Shown here one piece after another: positions 35,001-42,858 of a stretch of 64,000 nucleotides of DNA. This DNA is from Planosporangium flavigriseum (lineage in GTDB: Bacteria; Actinomycetota; Actinomycetes; Mycobacteriales; Micromonosporaceae). The translations under genes and the position numbers were made by a program. The notes under the pieces are model-generated. The model did no database searches. It was not told the origin of the DNA and saw only the letters and a program-made list of their open reading frames with translations. The DNA is taken from contig NZ_JAATVW010000009.1 in the NCBI RefSeq assembly GCF_011947225.1, positions 124,001 to 188,000 on the forward strand, read 5' to 3'. Each line of letters begins with the position of its first letter. The stretch's first letter is position 1.

Positions 35001-36238
35001 GCGACTTCTCCGGATGCAGGCTCGTCGGCGCCGTGTAGCAGCCAGGCGGCCACCGGCACCGCGACGGCGAGGAGGACGGCCATGAGCAGCAGCGCCTGCT
35101 GCGGTCCGGCAACAGCCCAGAGGCCGCCGAAGGCGACCGACGAGGCGAACCTGGCGACGGCTACCACGGTCTGCGCGGCGGCGATCCCGCTGCCCCGGGC
35201 CTCGGCCGGGACCAGCTGGCTCACCATCGCCGCCAGCACGCCATCCGTCGCGGCGTAGAACGTACCGAGCAGTACCAGGACGACGACGGTCGTCGCCGGA
35301 CCGGCGAATGGGGTGGCCGCGGCCAGGTACACGGCGATGAGCGCTAGGTGTCCACCGATGAGCACCCGGGCGCGGCCGACGCGGTCGGCGAGCCGGCCCA
35401 GCGGTACGGCCAGGCACAGGTACGCGACGTTCGTCCCTACGTACAGCAGCGGAAACAGCGCCGAGGCGAGCAGGTCGCGCTTCTGCAGGGACAGATAGAG
35501 GAATCCGTCGCCGACGGTCAGCACGCCGAGCAGCGCGGCGGCGACGAGCGGGCGCCGCAGCCGGGGACCGGCGACCGCACGGACCAGGTGGGACAAGCGT
35601 GGGTGAGGCCCGGTCGTCACCCGCTGGTTGGGTACGAACAGGATGAGCACGGCCACGCCGACCACCGCGAACGCGAAAGATGCGGTGAAGACCGATCCGT
35701 AGCTTCCCGGGACGGCCGCGAGCAGCGCGAAGGCGACGAGTGGTCCGATGGCGGCGCCGGCCGTGTCGAGTGCGCGGTGCACTCCGAAGGAGCGCCCTAC
35801 CATTCCGGGCGCGGAGGCACCGGCGATCAGGGCGTCCCGTGGGGCGGTGCGTAACCCCTTGCCGAGCCGGTCAGCGGTGATGACCGCGGTGATCGCGGTG
35901 AGGCCATGCGCGGGAAGCATCGCAAGTCGGCTCAACGCCGACAACCCGTAGCCGGCGGCCGCGACCCACTTGGGGTTGTTGCCCCGGTCGCCGGCGTACC
36001 CGCCGGCGATCCGTACGAGCGCGCTGACTCCCTGGTACATGCCGTCGATGAACCCGTACGCGATGAAGCCGAGCCCCACCTGCGCGGTCAGGTACAGCGG
36101 CAGCACGGAGGAGACCATCTCCGAGGAGACATCGGTGAGCAGGCTGACGACGCCGAGCAGCAGGACAGTTTTTGCGACCCGTTGAGCAGTCGTCCGGTTA
36201 CCCGCCCCACCAGGCCGGTCGCGCAACGAGACATACAC
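34997..36238 (-). CDS. MFS transporter
   Basis: The product is about 413 residues with twelve hydrophobic segments. It carries the family signature TVLLLGVVSLLTDVSSEMVSSVLPLYL, GKGLRTAPRDALI in the central loop, and LADRVGRARVL. This group resembles drug or sugar efflux carriers. GTG at 36238 has AAAGGG about nine bases upstream and fits the family N-terminus; an earlier GTG at 36307 has no ribosome site. It is the first gene of the - strand unit that ends at 30406. It may export a metabolite tied to the polymer, but the substrate is unknown. Confidence 0.85.
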   Translation of the reverse strand: MYVSLRDRPGGAGNRTTAQRVAKTVLLLGVVSLLTDVSSEMVSSVLPLYLTAQVGLGFIAYGFIDGMYQGVSALVRIAGGYAGDRGNNPKWVAAAGYGLSALSRLAMLPAHGLTAITAVITADRLGKGLRTAPRDALIAGASAPGMVGRSFGVHRALDTAGAAIGPLVAFALLAAVPGSYGSVFTASFAFAVVGVAVLILFVPNQRVTTGPHPRLSHLVRAVAGPRLRRPLVAAALLGVLTVGDGFLYLSLQKRDLLASALFPLLYVGTNVAYLCLAVPLGRLADRVGRARVLIGGHLALIAVYLAAATPFAGPATTVVVLVLLGTFYAATDGVLAAMVSQLVPAEARGSGIAAAQTVVAVARFASSVAFGGLWAVAGPQQALLLMAVLLAVAVPVAAWLLHGADEPASGEVA

Positions 36239-36273
36239 GAACGGGGGCCCTTTCGTGGGTGGGCGGGGTCGCC

Positions 36274-36285
36274 CCCAATATTGGG
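36274..36285. promoter_or_regulatory. 12-bp palindrome upstream of the MFS operon
   Basis: CCCAATATTGGG is a perfect palindrome, 36 bases before the chosen MFS start and AT-rich at its centre in otherwise GC-rich DNA. It is a plausible operator. No regulator is encoded in the operon. Confidence 0.4.
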
Positions 36286-36783
36286 CGTGACGCCGGTGAA
36301 GCGACACCGTCGGATCTGACCGATTGTCGACACGGCTGGGTAGCCGTATCTGGTCCGACAGGCTGGCTGCCCTACACCTCTTCGGTGAGAACCCCGTCTG
36401 AATCCAGATAGGACGTCCCGGTTTGGGGGCACATGAAGCGGCGGTCGCCCTTCGGGATCAATCGCTCGCCCGCCCGCCCGGCCGACTCCGACCGCTCCGG
36501 CGGGCCGGCACGCCGGTAACCAATGCGAAGTCAGGTAGGTTGTCGACGGCCACTGCGCCGGCGGCTGTCGACGTCAGACATCCCATAAGGGACGAAAGTG
36601 GCACGCTTTCGGGTGAGGTTGCGCCACGGGGCTTGTGCCTGTCAAATCGGTTGCCGCACCAACACGCGCGGTGGAACCCCCGTCGGCCACGGGGTGGACG
36701 TTCCCCGCGGCGATACAAGCGATCATGGTCCCGACGGCCGTTAGCGGCCAGCAGGATTGCGCGTTGGCACACCGGAGGCGCAG
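36286..36783. other. Intergenic stretch of about 500 bases, no gene seen
   Basis: The region contains the promoter area of the leftward MFS operon. Frames on both strands here have basic, Arg/Gly-rich, out-of-frame-like composition and no family resemblance, so none was called. GGAGG at about 36772 is the ribosome site of the next gene. Confidence 0.4.
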
Positions 36784-37131
36784 ATGATCGAACGCTCCGC
36801 GCGGAATGCGGACTACCTCGACCTGCCCGACGTCAGATCGAAGCTGCGCGCGAGACCCGTTGCGGCCTACCTCGGGGCCCGTCGTGGCATGGTCGGCTAC
36901 AGCCTGCTCATCGCCGTGGGCGTCGCCGCGGCGGTCGACGCCTGGCGCACCGTCTCGCCGTGGTTGGGCATTGCGCTGGCACTGGTGGCCACGCATGCCC
37001 TCGCGGATCTGCTCGTGTCGTGGTACCGGGTGGCGTCACTGCCGTACGTGCAGGCGGCCGAGCGCCCGGCGGACGAGTCAGAGCCCTCGGAAGACCCGCG
37101 CGCCAAGGAAGACCCGAGCGAGCTGCCGTGA
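36784..37131 (+). CDS. Small membrane protein of unknown function
   Basis: The product is 115 residues. GGAGG lies about six bases before the ATG. Two hydrophobic segments (about residues 35-55 and 60-80: GYSLLIAVGVAAAVDAW and WLGIALALVATHALADLLVSW) suggest a membrane hairpin. A charged Glu/Asp-rich C-terminal tail follows. No family was recognised. It stands alone, convergent with the permease gene, and ends before a duplicated 17-bp unit and a strong hairpin. Confidence 0.7.
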   Translation: MIERSARNADYLDLPDVRSKLRARPVAAYLGARRGMVGYSLLIAVGVAAAVDAWRTVSPWLGIALALVATHALADLLVSWYRVASLPYVQAAERPADESEPSEDPRAKEDPSELP

Positions 37132-37132
37132 C

Positions 37133-37166
37133 CGCGGGGCCCAGAACGTCGCGGGGCCCAGAACGT
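37133..37166. repeat. 17-bp tandem duplication
   Basis: CGCGGGGCCCAGAACGT occurs twice back to back (37133-37149 and 37150-37166), directly after the stop of the small membrane protein gene and before the terminator hairpin. Confidence 0.93.
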
Positions 37167-37167
37167 A

Positions 37168-37201
37168 CTGAGGCCCACCCGTCACGACGGGTGGGCCTCA
37201 G
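37168..37201. terminator. Bidirectional terminator hairpin
   Basis: A perfect 16-bp stem (37168-37183 with 37186-37201) has a two-base loop, followed on the + strand by CTCAGTTTTG. It lies between two convergent genes (36784-37131 and 37222-38736) and can serve both. Confidence 0.85.
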
Positions 37202-37221
37202 CTCAGTTTTGACCGGCCGGA

Positions 37222-38736
37222 TCAGTTCGCGGCGAGCTCCGGCTCGCCGGCGAGCGCGCCGCCCGATGGGTCCTGCTCGTCGGGGGCTCCGGCGGACGTG
37301 CCCGAACCCCGCCGGCCCACGATGACGCCGGCGACGAGCGCGAGGACCGGGATGAGGCCGAGCATCGTGCTGACCCCGGCGCTGGCGCCGGTCACCATGG
37401 TGAAGTTGGAGATCACGAGCCACAGGCTGCCGATCAGGCCGATCGCGGCGAGCAGCGGCGCCGCCGTCGTCTTCCAGAACCGGCCGCCCTTGAGGTGGGC
37501 GTTGCGGACGAAGAAGGTGAACACCGCCACCGAGGTGAGCAGCATCAACAGCACCATGCCGACCGTCGACACGCCGGCCATCGAGCCGAAGACGCCCACG
37601 AGCGGGTCGAGCCCGGCCACCGCGAAGACGACCACCAGGACCAGGGCGGTCAGCGTCTGGACCCCCGACGACACCGACGGCGACTGGTGGCGCGGGTGCA
37701 CGCGGCCGAGGGCGCTCGGGAAGGAGCCGTGCTGCGCCAGTACGAACTGGTAGCGGGACACGACGTTGTGGAACGACAGCACGCAGGCGAACAGGCTGGT
37801 GCACAGCAGTACCTGCATGACGTTGCGCAGCGGAGTGCCGAGGTAGGAGTCGGCGGCGTCGAGCATCATGTTGCCCTCGCCGCTGAGGGTCTTCTGGGCC
37901 ACCCCGATGACCTGGTCCGGTCCGGCGGCCTCGACGAGGGCCCAGCACGAGATGGCGTAGAAGACGCCGATGATGAGCACCGCGAGGTACGTCGCGCGCG
38001 GGATGGTCCGCTCGGGCTGCCGGGCTTCGTCCCGGAACACGGCGGTCGCTTCGAACCCGATGAAGCCGGTCAGCGCGAAGAGCACCGGGACGCCGAGGTG
38101 GCCGGAGAAGATCGCGGACGGGGTGAACGACTCACCGGTGATGCCCTGCGGCCCGCCCTTGACGAAGATGGCGAGGTCGAGCGCGACCATGATGGCGATC
38201 TCGAGGACGAGCGCCAGGCCCAGTACCTTGGAGCTCAGTTCGATGTGCCGGTACCCGAGGAGCGCGACGAGCGCGACCGTGGCGAGGCTGTAGATCCACC
38301 ACTGGATGTGCGGGCCGCCGTAGAACGTCACCAGGTCGCCGAGCGCCCAGCCCATGTACCCGTAGATGCCGACCTGGACGGCGGTGTACGCGACCAGCGC
38401 GACGTACGCGCTGCCCATGCCGAGCCGGCCACCGAGGCCCTGGGTGATGTACGAGTAGAACGCGCCCGCTTCCTTAACGTACGGCGTCATCGTCACGAAG
38501 CCGACCGAGAAGATGAGCAGCACGGCGGCGGCGATGACGAAGCCGATCGGGGCGCCCGCGCCGTTGCCGTTGCCGACGGAGAGCGGGACGTTACCGCCGA
38601 TGACGGTGAGCGGGGCCGCGGCCGCGATGACCATGAACACGATGCTTCCGGTGCCGAGCCGGCCGGAGAGCCTGCGTGGAGCCTCAGCTCCACCGGGCGC
38701 TCCATTAGGCGCGGAAGCGCCGGTACCCACAGACAT
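37222..38736 (-). CDS. APC-family amino acid/amine permease
   Basis: The product is 504 residues with about twelve membrane segments. It begins RRLSGRLGTGSIVFMVIAAAAPLTVIGG, the APC superfamily start, and has GFIGFEATAVFRDEARQPERTIPRATYLA in the middle, the signature of amino acid permeases. GAGGA precedes the ATG by about seven bases. It lies 41 bases downstream of the nitrilase-type gene on the same strand, so transporter and hydrolase are probably used together on a nitrogen compound. The divergent PucR-type gene is the likely regulator. Confidence 0.92.
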   Translation of the reverse strand: MSVGTGASAPNGAPGGAEAPRRLSGRLGTGSIVFMVIAAAAPLTVIGGNVPLSVGNGNGAGAPIGFVIAAAVLLIFSVGFVTMTPYVKEAGAFYSYITQGLGGRLGMGSAYVALVAYTAVQVGIYGYMGWALGDLVTFYGGPHIQWWIYSLATVALVALLGYRHIELSSKVLGLALVLEIAIMVALDLAIFVKGGPQGITGESFTPSAIFSGHLGVPVLFALTGFIGFEATAVFRDEARQPERTIPRATYLAVLIIGVFYAISCWALVEAAGPDQVIGVAQKTLSGEGNMMLDAADSYLGTPLRNVMQVLLCTSLFACVLSFHNVVSRYQFVLAQHGSFPSALGRVHPRHQSPSVSSGVQTLTALVLVVVFAVAGLDPLVGVFGSMAGVSTVGMVLLMLLTSVAVFTFFVRNAHLKGGRFWKTTAAPLLAAIGLIGSLWLVISNFTMVTGASAGVSTMLGLIPVLALVAGVIVGRRGSGTSAGAPDEQDPSGGALAGEPELAAN

Positions 38737-38777
38737 GGTGAATCCTCGATCCTTGCGGTTATTGGGCGGAGCGGTGA

Positions 38778-39557
38778 CTAAGCAGGGCGGTGGTACAGCT
38801 CCGGGCGGCGGTCCGCCAGGTAGGGATTTTCTTTCTGGGCCCGCGCGACGACCTCCGGGTCGACGGAGGCGACGAGCAGACGGTTGCCGTGCTCGATGGA
38901 GTCCAGCACGGTGGCGTACGGGTCGACGATGCTGCTGCGCCCCACGTACGTGAGCGTGTTCTCGGTGCCGTCGTGGTTGATGTAGGCCACGTAGACCTGG
39001 TTCTCCCACGCGCGCGAGCGGATGACCTGCTCGGCGACGAAGTCGAAGGGCGTCATCTGCGCCGTGGGCACGGCGACCAGGTGCGCACCGGCGAGCGACG
39101 CCCCGCGCACCGCCTCGGGGAACTCCACGTCGTAGCAGATCAGCATCGCGATGGTCAGGCCGCCGTACTCGACGAGCCCGAAGAGTTCGTCGCCGGCGGC
39201 GAAGTACTCGCGTTCGGCGGCGCCGAACAGGTGGGCCTTGCGGTACCGGCGAAGCACGGTGCCCTCGTGGTCGAGGAAGAACGCCGTGTTGTAGTACGTG
39301 CCGTTGTCGTACTCGGGCGCGCCCAGGATGATCGCGAGCTCGTGTGTCCGGGCGATCTCCCGTACGGGGGAGAGCAGGTCGCGCCTGGCCAGCTCGTGGA
39401 CCGCGGCGCCGATGTCGTATCCGGTGATGAACAGCTCCGGAGTGATCAGGAGCTGCGCCCCGGACTCGCGGGCCAGCCGCGCCGTGAGTTCGAGTTCGGC
39501 GAGGTTCGCGTCGACGTTGCCGGGCGTCCCGGTCGTCTGCAGGCCTGCGATCTTCAT
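38778..39557 (-). CDS. Nitrilase-superfamily carbon-nitrogen hydrolase
   Basis: This 259-residue enzyme shows the Glu-Lys-Cys triad: Glu41 in TPELFITGYD, Lys107 in YRKAHLF and Cys141 in LICYDVEFPE. The family cleaves amides or carbamoyl groups. The sequence groups with aliphatic amidases and carbamoylases rather than true nitrilases. The ATG at 39557 has GAGGAG seven bases upstream; a longer frame upstream is rejected. It is followed by the APC permease gene. The substrate is likely an amide imported by that permease, but which one cannot be read. Confidence 0.93.
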   Translation of the reverse strand: MKIAGLQTTGTPGNVDANLAELELTARLARESGAQLLITPELFITGYDIGAAVHELARRDLLSPVREIARTHELAIILGAPEYDNGTYYNTAFFLDHEGTVLRRYRKAHLFGAAEREYFAAGDELFGLVEYGGLTIAMLICYDVEFPEAVRGASLAGAHLVAVPTAQMTPFDFVAEQVIRSRAWENQVYVAYINHDGTENTLTYVGRSSIVDPYATVLDSIEHGNRLLVASVDPEVVARAQKENPYLADRRPELYHRPA

Positions 39558-39833
39558 GAGAAGCCTCCTCGCGCTACTAGGGTGGCGCAGCTGCGGATCC
39601 GTAGCGTGCAACCTCCTCGCTACGGCTCAGCGGGCGCATTCCCGGCATGGTTCCGGTGTCCCTCGGACATTCTGACCGACGCAGGTGCCGGATTCGCGCG
39701 CCACAGACGGCCCGACCAGCTTCGTAGCCGTGGAAGCATGGCATAGTGGGCGATCAACCCCCAGGAACGAGACGTCTCGAAAACGGCGAGTGACCGGACA
39801 GATTGTCCGACCGGTACTCGGGGAGGTTTGCGC
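39558..39833. promoter_or_regulatory. Divergent promoter region with a 6-3-6 palindrome
   Basis: The region lies between the hydrolase-permease unit and the PucR-type regulator gene. CGGACA-GAT-TGTCCG at 39795-39809 is a perfect inverted repeat ending 24 bases before the regulator start. A related GGACA-GCAG-TGTCC lies inside the regulator gene at 39917-39930. They are candidate operator sites for the regulator or another factor. Confidence 0.5.
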
Positions 39834-41657
39834 ATGCTGCCCACGGTCGCTGAGGTTATCCGGCTCCCGGTCTTCGCCGAGGGCCGGCCCGAGGTGCTCG
39901 CCGGCGCGGACAAACTGGACAGCAGTGTCCGATGGGTGCACATCGCGCCTGTTGCCGGCGTGGGTCGCCTGCTCGCCGGCGAGGAGCTGCTGCTCTCCAC
40001 CGGAATCGGCTGGCCGGCCGAGGAAGGCCAGCTCCTCGCGTACATCTCCGAGCTGAACGACGCCCGCATCTCCGCACTCGTCCTGGAGCTGGGGCAGCGG
40101 TACACCGAGGCGCCCGAGGCGGTCGTCCGGGCGTGCGCGCGGCTCGGCCTGCCGTTCATCGTGCTGCATCGCGAAGTCAGGTTCGTGGCGGTCACCGAGG
40201 TCGTGCACGCACTGATCATCTCCAGCCAGATGGCCGAGCTACGCGAGCGCAACGAGATGCACGAGCTTTTCACCGATCTCACCCGGCGCGGGGCGAGCCC
40301 GGACTACGTCGTCTCGCAGGCCGCGCGGCTGCTCAAGGCGCCGGTGGTACTCGAAGACCTCAACCATCACGTCGTGACGTGGGAGGCGCTGACCTGGGAA
40401 CCGGGAGAGCTGCTCGCCGGGTGGGAGAAACGGTCCCGCTCGGCCGCGCAGCAGGCGACGCCCGGTGCGTCGGCCGGTACCCACTGGTGGCCCGCCGAGA
40501 ACTGGCTGATCACCCGGGTGGAGGCCAGGGGCCAGTACTGGGGAAACCTCGTCGCGCTCCTGGACGCGGCGCCCACCACCGTCACACGAGCGAGCAGCGC
40601 GCGTACCAGCCTGGCGGAGACCGTACTCGAGCGGGTCGCCGTCACCGTCTCGCTCGGCCGGATCGCCGAACGCGGCGCCGACGACTGGCTGCGGCTCAGC
40701 CAGACCCGGATGATGGCCACGGTCCTCGAAGGCCGGTACACGACCACCGCCGCCCTCGAGGCGATCCTCGAAGCCCGCGGCTTCCGGGTCCGGGACCGCC
40801 TGTTCGCCGGGCTCGCCATCCATGTCCCCGGGCACGTCCCCGGCCATGTCCCCGGGCACGTCCCCGGGCACGTCCCCGGCCATGTCCCCGGGCACGTCGC
40901 CGGCCAGCCTGTACCGGAGATTGTCGAGCGGTTGCGGGAGCGCGCCCACGCCGCGGGGTACGACCTGATCAGCTCTACCCCGCGTGAGCGGCCGTACCCG
41001 ACCGTCCTGGCCATGCTGTCCCTGCCGCACCTGGCCCCGCTGTCCCCGGCTCGGCTTGCCGACGCCGACGCGGCCATCGACCTGCTCTGCGGCGCCGTGG
41101 TCAACTCAGGCCTCGTGCTCAACACAGGCCCCGTGCTCAACTCAGGCCCCGTGCTCAACTCAGGCCCCGTGCTCAACTCAGGCCCCGTGCTCAACTCAGC
41201 GACGCCGGCGCCGGTCTTCGCGGCCGGCCCGGTGGTGGCCGACCTGGCCGACTTGCCCCGGTCCCTCGCGGACGCCGCCGACGTGATCGCCACGATCCCG
41301 CGCGAGCAGAGCACACCCGACGGCAGCGGGACTCGCGTACACCGGCCGCCGGCCGCCGCGCTCGCCGTACTGATCGGTGACCCCAGCCTCGACCCGTCGG
41401 TGCAGCGCTTCGTCGAATCAACCCTCGGCCGGATCCTGAAGTACGACGCCGACAACGACGGCGATCTGCTCAACGTCCTGCGCGCGTACGTCGCCAACCC
41501 GACCAACCGCACCAACGCGGCGAAGGCGTGTCACCTGTCGAGGTCCGTCTTCTACCAGCGACTCGAGGTCATCGAGGAACTGCTCGGCATCGACCTGGCC
41601 GACGGCCGCAGCATCGCCACGCTGCACGCGGCGATCCTCGCGCACGCGCGGATTTGA
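39834..41657 (+). CDS. PucR-family transcriptional regulator with two internal repeat tracts
   Basis: The product is 607 residues. GGGAGG lies about seven bases before the ATG. An N-terminal PucR domain (about residues 1-125, VAEVIRLPVFAEGRPEVLAGA) is followed by a central GAF/CdaR-like region. A C-terminal helix-turn-helix contains LLNVLRAYVANPTNRTNAAKACHLSRSVFYQRLEVIEELLG. Two low-complexity insertions are unusual: about seven HVPG tetrapeptides near residue 330, and about five LNSGPV hexapeptides near residue 425. Both come from exact DNA tandem repeats. It is divergent from the hydrolase-permease unit and probably controls it in response to a nitrogen substrate. Confidence 0.9.
   Translation: MLPTVAEVIRLPVFAEGRPEVLAGADKLDSSVRWVHIAPVAGVGRLLAGEELLLSTGIGWPAEEGQLLAYISELNDARISALVLELGQRYTEAPEAVVRACARLGLPFIVLHREVRFVAVTEVVHALIISSQMAELRERNEMHELFTDLTRRGASPDYVVSQAARLLKAPVVLEDLNHHVVTWEALTWEPGELLAGWEKRSRSAAQQATPGASAGTHWWPAENWLITRVEARGQYWGNLVALLDAAPTTVTRASSARTSLAETVLERVAVTVSLGRIAERGADDWLRLSQTRMMATVLEGRYTTTAALEAILEARGFRVRDRLFAGLAIHVPGHVPGHVPGHVPGHVPGHVPGHVAGQPVPEIVERLRERAHAAGYDLISSTPRERPYPTVLAMLSLPHLAPLSPARLADADAAIDLLCGAVVNSGLVLNTGPVLNSGPVLNSGPVLNSGPVLNSATPAPVFAAGPVVADLADLPRSLADAADVIATIPREQSTPDGSGTRVHRPPAAALAVLIGDPSLDPSVQRFVESTLGRILKYDADNDGDLLNVLRAYVANPTNRTNAAKACHLSRSVFYQRLEVIEELLGIDLADGRSIATLHAAILAHARI
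40821..40904. repeat. 12-bp tandem repeat, seven copies, in the PucR-type gene
   Basis: Seven 12-bp units, CATGTCCCCGGG and close variants such as CACGTCCCCGGC, encode HVPG repeats, the last one HVAG. The unit keeps the frame. Confidence 0.95.
41100..41198. repeat. 18-bp tandem repeat, five and a half copies, in the PucR-type gene
   Basis: The unit CTCAACTCAGGCCCCGTG is repeated five times; the first two copies have a few changes and the last three are identical. A half copy follows. It encodes LNSGPV repeats in the linker before the helix-turn-helix domain. Confidence 0.95.
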
Positions 41658-41671
41658 CGGTGCCGTTCTGA

Positions 41672-41697
41672 CCGGCGCCGCTCACCTGCGGCGCCGG
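41672..41697 (+). terminator. Hairpin after the PucR-type gene
   Basis: A perfect 10-bp stem (41672-41681 with 41688-41697) with a six-base loop starts 15 bases after the stop. There is no T-run. Confidence 0.6.
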
Positions 41698-41745
41698 GAC
41701 CCGCACTCCCGCATACACCCCGTTCGCGCCGGGTATCGGCCGCTG

Positions 41746-42858
41746 ATGCCGTACCGTCCACTCGCCGATCCCGCGGTCCGCCGCGTGGCTGTCGTCCGGT
41801 TACGGGTCGGGCTGGGCGATCTGATGTGTTCGGTACCCGCGTTACGCGCCCTGCGGGCCGCCCGTCCGGATCTCGACGTCACGGTGGTCACCTGGGACGA
41901 GGTGGCGCCGTTCGTCGACCGCATGCGCGCCTATGTGGACCATCTGCTGCCGTTCCCCGGTTTTCCGGGCATCCCCGATCGGCCCGTCGACCCCGCAGGC
42001 TGGGAACCGTTCCTGCGTGCCGCCACCGGCTTCGACCTCGCCATCCAGTCGTACGGCGACAACCTCGCCGCCAATGAGGTGTGCCGCGCGCTCGGTGCCC
42101 GGCTGGTCGGCGGCTTCTGGCCCACCGGCATACCGGCCGACCCGCCGGCTGATCCGCCACCTTTGCATCTGCGCTACCCGCGCCACCTGCATGAGGCGTG
42201 GCGGCATCTGCGGCTGTTCGCCCACCTTGGCGTGCCGGTCGCCGAGCGGGCCGAAACGGCCGCTCTGGAATTCCCGACCTGGCCCGCCGACCGGGACGAC
42301 GACGCCCGCGTGCGCGGACGGTACGGGCTTGGTCCCGGCGAGTACGCGGTCGTGCACCCCGGGGCCACCGCACCCAGCCGGCGATGGCAGGCCGAGCGGT
42401 TCGCCGCCGTGGCCGACGCCCTCGCCGGCCGCGGTCTGCGGGTGGTCGTCACCGGCGTGGCCGCCGAGCGCGACCTGACCGAGGCCGTGGTCCGGCAGGC
42501 CCGCTCCTGCCCGCTCGACCTGACCGGCGCCACCAGCCTCGGCGGGTACGCGCTGCTGCTTCGCAACGCGGCCCTCGTGGTGTGCAACGACACCGGTACC
42601 TCCCACCTGGCCGCCGCAGTCGGTACGCCCAGCGTCACGGTGTTCCTCGCCAGCGACCCGGTCCGCTGGGCGCACGCGGGCCAGCGGCATCGGGTCGCCC
42701 GTACCGCGGTCGAGTGCAACCCGTGCCCCCACCTGACCTGCCCGATCGACTTCCGGTGCGCTACCCGGTTGCCGGTCGGTGAGGTGCTGACGCAGGTCGA
42801 CGCCTTGCTACCGGGGGATACGTCGCCGCGTCGGCCAGCACCCGTACCGTCTGGGTGA
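41746..42858 (+). CDS. GT9 family glycosyltransferase (heptosyltransferase-like)
   Basis: The product is 370 residues. It has VRRVAVVRLRVGLGDLMCSVPALRALR, VVHPGATAPSRRWQAERFAAVAD and VVCNDTGTSHLAAAVGTPSVTVF, the core of the GT9 family. A Cys-rich tail with NPCPHLTC follows. In actinomycetes these enzymes add sugars to glycolipids or secreted polymers. No clear ribosome site was seen, so the start is the earliest ATG. The end overlaps the convergent GT4 gene by 98 bases. Confidence 0.88.
   Translation: MPYRPLADPAVRRVAVVRLRVGLGDLMCSVPALRALRAARPDLDVTVVTWDEVAPFVDRMRAYVDHLLPFPGFPGIPDRPVDPAGWEPFLRAATGFDLAIQSYGDNLAANEVCRALGARLVGGFWPTGIPADPPADPPPLHLRYPRHLHEAWRHLRLFAHLGVPVAERAETAALEFPTWPADRDDDARVRGRYGLGPGEYAVVHPGATAPSRRWQAERFAAVADALAGRGLRVVVTGVAAERDLTEAVVRQARSCPLDLTGATSLGGYALLLRNAALVVCNDTGTSHLAAAVGTPSVTVFLASDPVRWAHAGQRHRVARTAVECNPCPHLTCPIDFRCATRLPVGEVLTQVDALLPGDTSPRRPAPVPSG

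Noticed and set aside
36423-37325. A 300-codon + strand frame across the small membrane protein gene
   Set aside because: It is Arg/Pro-rich with no ribosome site and reads across the terminator hairpin. The gene at 36784 in another frame has a proper ribosome site and membrane segments.
40821-41198. Regular repeats that might suggest a CRISPR array
   Set aside because: The units are 12 and 18 bp, directly adjacent without spacers, in frame and translated as part of the PucR-type regulator.
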